A DNA stretch of 32,052 nt from Phycisphaerae bacterium SM23_30 (GTDB lineage Bacteria > Planctomycetota > Phycisphaerae > Sedimentisphaerales > SM23-30): positions 1 to 32,052 of the forward strand of contig LJUC01000011.1 in the NCBI GenBank assembly GCA_001303695.1, read 5' to 3'. This document shows, in pieces, positions 25,408 through 32,052 of the stretch (its first letter is position 1; each line of letters opens with the position of its first letter). The notes below the pieces were generated by a model, which saw only the letters and a list, made by a program, of their open reading frames with translations, was not told the origin of the DNA and searched no databases. The translations under genes were made by a program, and so were the position numbers.

Positions 25408-26850
25408 TTAGCGATCTCTGCGCCGGCGTTCTCGATCAACCTGAGCACGTCGTTTTGCCGCTTCTAATATTTTATCCTCCGCCCGCCGGCTGGCCATCAC
25501 TTCCTCCTCGGTCATTTGGCGTTCATCTTTAACCTTCAACTTGTGCTGCAGACCTTCCAGTATCTTGTCTGGGCCTATGATGATTTGATCTTCATCGGTG
25601 ATCCCCGAGAGAATGATGGTATGGGTGGCGTCGCTTTTGCCGAATTTCACCGGGGTGGCGATAGCTTCGCCGTCGATAATGCGATACACTACCACCGCGA
25701 ATACCTTGGTGGTGTCAATATTCGGATTATCCTCCCGAATTTCTAAAGGCAACTCGTCGATCTCCCGATCCAGCACCGCCTTGCTGGGGACGCGTAATTC
25801 ATTTTGGTGGGTCTTAATCTCGATATCGACATCGGCGGTCAGGCCGGAAAATATCTCCATGTCCTGGTTGTCCAGCAGGATCTTGGCTTCAAAATATTTT
25901 TCCCCCACCCGGGGGTTGGCCGCCGGCGCCAAGGCCGTCGTCGCCACCACCCCCTCGAAAACCCGATCGGGCCAGGCCTGGATATGCACTTTAGCCTGCT
26001 GGCCGACTTTTATCTTCCCGATGTCCGCCTCATCCACCTGGGCCACCAGCATCATCTGTGACAGATCCGCCACTTCCATTATCATCGTGCCCGGATTATA
26101 AAGAGAGCCGGTGGCCATTTCCCCGGCTTTGGATATGGCGCGAGTAATGATGCCGTTCATAGGCGCGGTTAAGATAGTGTATTTAATCTGCTCCTTCTTT
26201 TGGATAATTCCCGCATCCGCCGCCTCCAGATCGAGTTTTGCCGCCTCCAGGTTCTGTTGGTCGGCTTTTAATGATAATTCGGATGCCATCAGTTGGGCCC
26301 TGAGGTTCTGGACATTGCTTCGTTGCTGTTCTACTTCCGTCTGTTTGACATCCCCGGTTTTTAGCAGGATTTCATTCCGCTTCAATTCGCGTTCGGCCTG
26401 CTCCAGGACGGCCCGGTCGCCCTTGAGCCTTTCTTTTCGGCTTTCCAGATTGATCCGAGAAATCTCGATCCGCGCCGCCTGGGCCTCGTAACGAATGGTC
26501 GCCGCCCGTAAATCCGCTTCCAGATCCTTGGAATCCAGGCGCGCCAGAACCGAAGGCGGAATCGGAGGAACCGCGTTGGGATCGCCTTTGGTGACCCGAT
26601 CGCCTTCCTTAAAGGGCAACTCCACGATCTGGGCCGTAATCTTCGACCTGATTTCCACTTTGCGGATGGGCTCCACCTCCCCCGGAGCGGTTATGACCTC
26701 GATCAGATCGCCCCGCTGTGGATTTTCCACGCGAACCGCCAGCGACATGCCCCCGGCCAAACCCCCTCTTATCTGAACAACTGCCACCACTCCGCCGATG
26801 ATAATGGCGGTAGCAAAGAAGGTAACGAGGATAGCGATGAATATTTTCAT
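25408..26850 (-). CDS. HlyD/MacA-type membrane-fusion adaptor
   Basis: A 480-residue periplasmic adaptor. Residues 3-25 form an N-terminal membrane anchor. A barrel-sandwich (lipoyl) half follows (VITAPGEVEPIRKVEIRSKI... ELPFKEGDRVTKGD), then a long coiled-coil hairpin at about 105-225 rich in Glu, Gln and Leu, and the second lipoyl half (TAPMNGIITRAISKAGEMATG). Beta-barrel and membrane-proximal domains complete it (VAQVDEADIGKIKVGQQAKVHIQAWP and later). The C-terminal 35 residues are highly charged and end in RERRRRDR. As first gene of the adaptor-ATPase-permease-channel run, it should join the MacB-like permease to the outer-membrane factor. Confidence 0.93.
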   Translation of the reverse strand: MKIFIAILVTFFATAIIIGGVVAVVQIRGGLAGGMSLAVRVENPQRGDLIEVITAPGEVEPIRKVEIRSKITAQIVELPFKEGDRVTKGDPNAVPPIPPSVLARLDSKDLEADLRAATIRYEAQAARIEISRINLESRKERLKGDRAVLEQAERELKRNEILLKTGDVKQTEVEQQRSNVQNLRAQLMASELSLKADQQNLEAAKLDLEAADAGIIQKKEQIKYTILTAPMNGIITRAISKAGEMATGSLYNPGTMIMEVADLSQMMLVAQVDEADIGKIKVGQQAKVHIQAWPDRVFEGVVATTALAPAANPRVGEKYFEAKILLDNQDMEIFSGLTADVDIEIKTHQNELRVPSKAVLDREIDELPLEIREDNPNIDTTKVFAVVVYRIIDGEAIATPVKFGKSDATHTIILSGITDEDQIIIGPDKILEGLQHKLKVKDERQMTEEEVMASRRAEDKILEAAKRRAQVDRERRRRDR

Positions 26851-26933
26851 AGGTTATTCCGTTGGTATGTTTTTAGTACCGGTTTTTGGTTAAGGAGTTA
26901 GGAGCCATATTTTTTTCAGTTATACAGACTTAT

Positions 26934-26962
26934 ATTCTATATATATAGTTAGTCGTAATCAA
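26934..26962 (-). promoter_or_regulatory. Candidate promoter of the export operon
   Basis: On the minus strand TTGATT (26962-26957), a 17-nt spacer and TAGAAT (26939-26934) lie about 85 nt upstream of the adaptor start. The spacer overlaps a perfect 12-bp palindrome CTATATATATAG (26937-26948). The rest of the 274-bp gap (26851-27124) is AT-rich and holds no credible gene. Visual match only. Confidence 0.4.
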
Positions 26963-27124
26963 GGACGATTATTTCGGGGAAAATATATCAAAGAAAAAGA
27001 AAAATTCTGGGGAATATAGGAGATTTTTTTGAATCTTGAATGATACAACGGGCGGGTCAGGAGGTTAAATCACGGCCGAGACAGCCACGGCGCCCAAAGC
27101 AGGCGCATTAAGTATAAATTCTTA

Positions 27125-29692
27125 TTAGAGTATGCGGATTACCAGGTCGTCGAAATTGCTAAAGGCCAGGATGTCGTCAAGGTTGCGGGCTTTGATGGTA
27201 AGATTGTCATCCTTATAGGTAATGGACTGAAACAGGTGGGCAGCGATGCCGAATTCTACACCGTCGTTGTCAGTCTGGGCGTAGCCCACGGAGACAGGGC
27301 CGAGGTTATAAGCGGCGATATTGGCGGCCCGGAGCCAGATGTTTTCTGTTTTTATGCCTTTGATTTTTACAGCGGCGATGGAGGCCTGGGCGTTAAATTG
27401 GGTGTCGGAGGCGGGTAAACCCGTCACGCTGCCATCGACACCGGCGTAGATATTGCTATCAAGTATCCGGCCGGAAGCGACCTTGCCGATATGCCCCAAA
27501 GAACGGATTTCCACATTTTCCATTGTTCCTTTGACGATCAATTTGCCTAAGGTCTTGAGTTTGGGATTATCGGGATCGAGCGGCTGGGTCAGGTTCACGA
27601 CGGCATCGGTGTAGTTTCCTTTGACGGAGATAGCTTTAATGGAGAGGGCATTAATATGGCCGGCGGCGTCTGATTTGGTTGACAAGCCAGCGAGATTGCC
27701 GGTGAAGACAGCGGACCAATCATCATCGATATCAAAGGCTGATATTTTGCCGCCGCTGCCGTCGATGTTCCACGTTCCGCCGGTGATAGAACCTTTAACC
27801 TTAACATTGCCGAGGGTTTTGGGCGCCGAATCATCGGTGAGGGTTAGGTCGGCGGCGAAGTTTTGTCTGGCGATGAGCTTTTTTAACCAGGGACCGGTAA
27901 TGGTATCCGGGTTGGGGTCGTTATCCTGCCAATTATTGACCGTCAACGATTTGAGGGGAGTATCGGAATTAAAAGTAAGGTCGGTTACATTGTTAAATTT
28001 AGCGCTCAGGGTGCTGGCGGGTAAATCGGGGCCGCCGATAGTGATCTGGCGTTGATCGGCGACGTCATTGAGTCGGAGGGTTTGCAAGCCGCCGGTCACG
28101 GTCAGGTCGCCGGTGAGGTTGACCTTTTTGGCCTTTATATTCCTGGCGGAGCCGTTGATCGTGATGTTGTTGACTTCGATCAGGCCCTCGGCGCCGCCCG
28201 TGGCCTTGAAGGACAGGGAGGTACTCGGAGAAGTATTATCGAGAGTGATTTGATCGATCGAGGCGCCGACGCCGCCGGCGACGACGATTTTAGCGCCCAC
28301 TTGCCGGGAGGCGAGAGATTCGCCGAGGAAAACAATGCTGCCGACACCTGATTTCAGCTTGACGGCGGCGGCGGTCTGGTCGGGATCGGAAAAAGTTACG
28401 GTGGAGGCGATACCGTCGCCCAAAGTGACGATGATGCCCTCATCGTCGTCAATGTTTACGGTGGCGGCAGTGGCGGCGCCAAACTGATACTCGATGTCAG
28501 CCAAGAGGGTAAGGGTAACGGTTTCGCGTCCTTCAATATCATCGTCGTCGATGGGGGTGACGGTGATGGCGGTGGAGGAAGCTCCCATGGGAATCACCGC
28601 CGATGTGGCGAGAGTATTATAGTCGCTGCCGTTTTGAGCGGTTCCCCTGATGAGATAATTCACCGTTAGCGGGGTATCCGTAGCACCGGTGCGGGTCAGG
28701 GTGAAGGTTCCGATGTCGGTTTGTTTTTCGGCGGCGCTGGGGTCGTCGGCGGTGATGGAAACTTCGGGAAGCCCGCTGACGTCATTTAAGCCGAAGTTTA
28801 CGATGCCGGCCGGTTCAGAAGAGATGAAATCAATCTCGATGTTGGCGTCATCGACGACCACGGCGGAGCTGCTGATATCGGTAAAATCATCCCCGGAGGC
28901 CATGACGACGTAAGCGCCGGGCGTAACGGGCAAGGACCAGCCCCCGGCGGCATTGGTAACGGTGGAGGGGCCCTGGTCGGTGGAAATGGTCACTCCTGAA
29001 ATTCCCTCGTGGCGGTCGAACATTTGGTTACTGTTGAGATCATTAAAAATCACGCCGGTAAGAAACAAATCGGCGGGATTAACGTAGGCGGTATGAACGG
29101 TCCAGTAGTCACTAAACCGGGCGGAATCGGTAACGGCATAACCGGCGCCGATTTCGCGGTGCTGCTGCCAGAAGGCGTCCATGGCGAGCAAGTGTCGGCG
29201 ATGACCGGCGCCGGGAACGCCGATGTCCTCGATAAATAATTTTAAGACCTTCGCGGCGGTGTCCGGGGCTACGTTACCAATTCCGGCGGCAATCGATTCA
29301 ATCTGGTTGCTGTCTGGGCCAAAGGGCAAATTATAACCGGCATCGAGGGCCATTTTATTGGGCCAATCGCCGGTGACCTCACTTTGATGGCCGAAATAAT
29401 TGTTAGCAGCCATTTCTTCAGAATGGAATTCGGCCGAATCGAACAACAGATCATTAACGGCCAAAGGAGGCTGGGGATCGACCCCGGCGAGGCTTACCGA
29501 AAGCTCGGCCTCGGTTTCGTAGGTCTGCGGGTTGCTGCGGGCCCGGTTAAGAAGGTAAACGAATAATTGCTCCTCAGACGTTATTGACAGTAAAATTCTG
29601 GGTTCCAACGCTTCCAGCCTCAAGAGGCGCCGGGCGTGGTTAGAACTCGCGGCAGAAGCGGATCGTTGGTTTTTAAGAGATTTACTTATCAT
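27125..29692 (-). CDS. LEPR-XLL secreted protein with CAP, SdrD-B-like and Calx-beta domains
   Basis: An 855-residue surface or secreted protein. The N-terminus carries RRLLRLEALEPRILLS (21-36), the LEPR-XLL motif known from secreted planctomycete proteins. A CAP/SCP-like domain follows at about 38-205, with LNRARSNPQTY, FHSEEMAANNYFGHQS (H90, H102) and GAGHRRHLLAM. Next is a Cna-B/SdrD-B-like domain at 211-297 (GVIFNDLNSNQMFDRHEGISG) and a Calx-beta domain at about 310-418 (TFTLTRTGATDTPLTVNY). The last 430 residues are repetitive short beta-strands with patterns like LKSLTVNNW and KLIVKGTMENVEIRSLG, resembling a beta-solenoid. AAGGA lies 9 nt before the ATG. It is divergent from another LEPR-type protein. 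Function is unknown. Confidence 0.85.
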   Translation of the reverse strand: MISKSLKNQRSASAASSNHARRLLRLEALEPRILLSITSEEQLFVYLLNRARSNPQTYETEAELSVSLAGVDPQPPLAVNDLLFDSAEFHSEEMAANNYFGHQSEVTGDWPNKMALDAGYNLPFGPDSNQIESIAAGIGNVAPDTAAKVLKLFIEDIGVPGAGHRRHLLAMDAFWQQHREIGAGYAVTDSARFSDYWTVHTAYVNPADLFLTGVIFNDLNSNQMFDRHEGISGVTISTDQGPSTVTNAAGGWSLPVTPGAYVVMASGDDFTDISSSAVVVDDANIEIDFISSEPAGIVNFGLNDVSGLPEVSITADDPSAAEKQTDIGTFTLTRTGATDTPLTVNYLIRGTAQNGSDYNTLATSAVIPMGASSTAITVTPIDDDDIEGRETVTLTLLADIEYQFGAATAATVNIDDDEGIIVTLGDGIASTVTFSDPDQTAAAVKLKSGVGSIVFLGESLASRQVGAKIVVAGGVGASIDQITLDNTSPSTSLSFKATGGAEGLIEVNNITINGSARNIKAKKVNLTGDLTVTGGLQTLRLNDVADQRQITIGGPDLPASTLSAKFNNVTDLTFNSDTPLKSLTVNNWQDNDPNPDTITGPWLKKLIARQNFAADLTLTDDSAPKTLGNVKVKGSITGGTWNIDGSGGKISAFDIDDDWSAVFTGNLAGLSTKSDAAGHINALSIKAISVKGNYTDAVVNLTQPLDPDNPKLKTLGKLIVKGTMENVEIRSLGHIGKVASGRILDSNIYAGVDGSVTGLPASDTQFNAQASIAAVKIKGIKTENIWLRAANIAAYNLGPVSVGYAQTDNDGVEFGIAAHLFQSITYKDDNLTIKARNLDDILAFSNFDDLVIRIL

Positions 29693-30085
29693 AGTGGTTA
29701 TCCTTTGTATTTCTGTTTATTACGGCTGTATTTCAAACTACCCCTGACAGCACTTCTTATAGAAATAAAACCTGGAATCGGCTTTGTCAAACATGATTTT
29801 ATCGAACTTTCATGTAACACCAAAGGGGCACATCGTCCGATAATCGGTCATAAATATTTAACCATTAATCTACGATGAAAATATATGTATTTACAACCGA
29901 TAAAATTGCGTCACACGGCACTGTCGGCGTCGATCCGGGTTATGCTGGAGACTATCTTTTTGTCTTAATCACCCTAATCCCAAATATCCCTGACTATTGC
30001 TAAAATGCGGATTTTTTATGCCCGATAAACATCCCAGAGACATACATTGGGATAGTATGCGCTGTGGTATGCGTCATGGAGTGTT
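29693..30085. other. Divergent intergenic region between the two LEPR-type genes
   Basis: 393 bp with no credible gene, AT-rich, holding the control regions of both neighbours. On the minus strand a perfect TTGACA (29790-29785) is followed after 17 nt by a weak TATTTC (29767-29762), a possible promoter of the CAP gene. TCCCA(11)TGGGA at about 30031-30051 is a small inverted repeat before the plus-strand gene. No shared long repeat or clear operator is visible. Confidence 0.5.
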
Positions 30086-32052
30086 ATGAAATCAATAAAA
30101 TTGATTGTGGAACCATTGGAAAGACGGCTGCTGTTGGCGGCGCCGATTAAGCCTTTTGATCTGGATCTGCTGGCGGCCGGCGACAGCGGTTCGAGCGACA
30201 GTGATGATATTACCAACATCAGTGACGGCGTCATAGAACTGATTGCCGAAACGGACAGCACCGTGGCGGTCTATAATGCCGGCTGCCTGGGCGACGCCGC
30301 CGGCCAGGATGATACGCTTTTCTATGAAACCGGCGGTTCGGTAACCATCGAGGCGGAAAAGGGTACTATCACGTTCCCCATGGAAATTAAAAGTGGAACC
30401 GCTGATTATCAGGGTACCGGTTACATCGAAGATAAGGACGCTACCTCTGGCCATCCCGAAAATGGCGGCACCGCCGCCTACATCTTTTATATAACCACGG
30501 CAGGCGACTATTATGTGCATGGGCGCGTCTATTTTGACAATAGTGACCGAAATTCATTTTTTGTTAATATAGACGATCAATGGGATATTGGAGAAAATGG
30601 ACCGGGGCTGTGGAGCGACACTCTTGGTGCGTGGCATTTCGCCACCGCCACGACTCAGGTCAATCAAGCCGAGGTTCAAACGTGGCATTTGACGGTGGGC
30701 TGGCACACGCTGGAGATTCACGGACGGGAAAAAAGATCCAAGCTCGATCGTTTTGTGATCAGCACTAACGGGGCGGCTCCGGGAGACCCGGGAGGCGCCG
30801 AGAGCGTCACTTACGAAACCTACCAATATACTTTTGGAGCGGGTGAGCTTATCGGTTCGGCGTACGGGACGGTGAACAATATAAAGGTCACGGCGGAAAA
30901 CCTTGACGGCACCTCTGATTTTTCCGACCCCCTGGCCATTACGTATGATAATGCCACTATTACACCCGGGGGCACGGAGCTGGAGACGAGTAGTGATACC
31001 GGCGACAGCAACACCGATAATCTGACTAATGACACCACGGCAACCTTTAGCGGAGGAGCCGGCAGCGTCGAGTCGAACGCCGCGGTATATCTGCGCGTCG
31101 GGGCCGTCAATAAACGAAATACCACAGCCGACGCCGACGGCTCATACTCGGTAACCCTGGAGGCGGGTGATCTGGCCGAGGGGGCTAATGCGGTGGATAT
31201 TTATTATGTGGATGCCGCCGGCAACAGCTCCGCCGATTCGGCCGACGCGACCGTGACGCTGGACACTATAGCCAATGCCCCGGCGGTCGCTCCCGACCTG
31301 GCGGCGGGATCGGATACCGGATTAGATAACGGCGATGATTACACCAATGATACCACGCCGACATTCACCGGCGCTGCTGGAGCGGTGGAAGACAATTCAA
31401 CGGTGTGGCTGCGGGTAGGCGGGGTTAATAAACAGTCGGTGTCGGCAGCCGCTGACGGTTCGTATTCGATCACCTTGGCGGAGGGAATTCTGACCGAAGG
31501 GGATAATGTAGTTGATATTATTTATATCGACCCGGCGGGCAATACCTCGGGCGATTCTGCCAACCTGACCGTTACGCTTGATACCGTCTCGGATGAACCG
31601 GCGGCGCCGGATTTGACCAGCAATGCCACCCATGATACCGGTGCCAGCCAGGTTGATAATATAACCAACAATAAGAACTGCGAGATTACAGGTGCGGCGG
31701 TTGCTAACGGAACCGTGCATATTAGAGTCAACGGCGTCGAGGCGGCCGCGGTGGGCAGTGACGGGGGGGGCAACTGGTCTTACGATTTCATAGATGGTGA
31801 TCTTGCCGAAGGCGCTAACAACGTTAACGTCACGGCGGAGGACAGCCTGGGTAATCCGGAAAGCGCCTACAGCGGCAGTTTGATTATCGTCCTTGACACC
31901 ATTCTGGCCACGCCGGCGGCGCCGGATTTACGGGCGGTGAGTGATACGGGTTTTTCTAATACGGATAACATCACCGGTGACGATGCGGCCTGGTTTGACG
32001 GCTACGCCGAGCCGGGTTCGACGGTGCAGATATTTGTGGGGGCGGCGGGCAA
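30086..32052 (+). CDS. Large secreted Ig-like repeat protein, partial (3' end beyond window)
   Basis: An open frame from an ATG at 30086 (GGAG 4 nt upstream) to the window end, at least 655 residues, with no stop. The N-terminus MKSIKLIVEPLERRLLLAAP is a variant of the LEPR-XLL sorting-like motif. Residues about 70-230 form a beta-sandwich, CBM-like region (GDYYVHGRVYFDNSDRNSFF, then HTLEIHGREKRSKLDRFVIS). From about 303 on come tandem bacterial Ig-like repeats of 103-107 residues, each opening like SDTGxSNTDNxTNDTT and closing AGNxS...VTLDT. It is rich in Asp, Gly, Ala and Thr and nearly free of Cys, as in adhesins. It may be much longer. A role in adhesion or surface layers is inferred. Confidence 0.88.
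   Translation, partial: MKSIKLIVEPLERRLLLAAPIKPFDLDLLAAGDSGSSDSDDITNISDGVIELIAETDSTVAVYNAGCLGDAAGQDDTLFYETGGSVTIEAEKGTITFPMEIKSGTADYQGTGYIEDKDATSGHPENGGTAAYIFYITTAGDYYVHGRVYFDNSDRNSFFVNIDDQWDIGENGPGLWSDTLGAWHFATATTQVNQAEVQTWHLTVGWHTLEIHGREKRSKLDRFVISTNGAAPGDPGGAESVTYETYQYTFGAGELIGSAYGTVNNIKVTAENLDGTSDFSDPLAITYDNATITPGGTELETSSDTGDSNTDNLTNDTTATFSGGAGSVESNAAVYLRVGAVNKRNTTADADGSYSVTLEAGDLAEGANAVDIYYVDAAGNSSADSADATVTLDTIANAPAVAPDLAAGSDTGLDNGDDYTNDTTPTFTGAAGAVEDNSTVWLRVGGVNKQSVSAAADGSYSITLAEGILTEGDNVVDIIYIDPAGNTSGDSANLTVTLDTVSDEPAAPDLTSNATHDTGASQVDNITNNKNCEITGAAVANGTVHIRVNGVEAAAVGSDGGGNWSYDFIDGDLAEGANNVNVTAEDSLGNPESAYSGSLIIVLDTILATPAAPDLRAVSDTGFSNTDNITGDDAAWFDGYAEPGSTVQIFVGAAG
30992..32052 (+). repeat. 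Tandem Ig-like domain repeats (three full, one cut)
   Basis: Units start near 30992 (SDTGDSNTDN), 31310 (SDTGLDNGDD), 31631 (HDTGASQVDN) and 31940 (SDTGFSNTDN), with periods of 318, 321 and 309 nt, all multiples of three. The repeats agree well at protein level but have diverged at DNA level, so they are old duplications. The fourth is cut by the window end. Confidence 0.85.

Noticed and set aside
28679-28690. TGAT motif (residues 335-338 of the CAP protein) as a possible ApbE flavinylation target
   Set aside because: The required Asp three residues before the Thr is missing, and RTGATDTPLTVNY is an ordinary Calx-beta sequence.
30992-32052. Regularly spaced repeats as a CRISPR array
   Set aside because: The period is over 300 nt, the copies are diverged at DNA level, and they lie in frame in an open gene. 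They are Ig-like protein domains.

Overview
The window most likely comes from a Gram-negative member of the Planctomycetota, probably Phycisphaerae-like. The reasons are two secreted proteins that open with an LEPR-XLL type motif, DUF1080 (3-keto-disaccharide hydrolase) proteins, a Tat-exported Gfo/Idh/MocA oxidoreductase, an Agl23-like (TIGR03663) membrane protein, discoidin-like lipoproteins, and lpxB for lipid A. This assignment is inference from gene content, since no rRNA or other phylogenetic marker gene is present. I see no mobile element, phage gene, CRISPR array or rRNA.

Left part, minus strand (1-8981). lpxB stands first, followed by tRNA-Arg(CCG). Next comes a tightly packed histidine-degradation run: hutH, hutU and hutI. 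It continues into a YedE-type selenium/sulfur transporter and two tandem secreted C69 dipeptidases, the second cut off by the window edge. Gaps are 0-60 bp and hutH/hutU overlap by ATGA, so these look like one transcription unit. Secreted dipeptidases that release amino acids would fit with a cytoplasmic histidine catabolic pathway.

Centre, plus strand (9115-20999). A secreted DUF1080-TIM barrel-DUF1080 protein and a beta-lactamase-fold lipoprotein come first. After a 380-bp gap with repeats and a perfect TATAAT box comes a module of four genes: a Tat-exported Gfo/Idh/MocA oxidoreductase, a seven-haem cytochrome c with a C-terminal anchor, a small b-type-cytochrome-like membrane protein, and a DUF1080 lipoprotein. 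I read this as a candidate periplasmic sugar-oxidation and 3-keto-glycoside-cleaving system wired to the respiratory chain. It is the most interesting part of the window. A promoter-like site then precedes a discoidin-like lipoprotein, an Agl23-like protein and an ApbE-type flavin transferase, joined by ATGA overlaps.

Right part. On the minus strand (21025-26850) lies a MacAB-TolC-type tripartite export operon: adaptor, ATPase, permease, outer-membrane factor. A family 2 glycosyltransferase is coupled to its end by a TAATG overlap. Beyond it, two large LEPR-XLL-type secreted proteins are divergently arranged around a 393-bp gap. One is a CAP/SdrD-B-like/Calx-beta protein on the minus strand. 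The other is an Ig-like repeat protein on the plus strand that runs off the window end without a stop.
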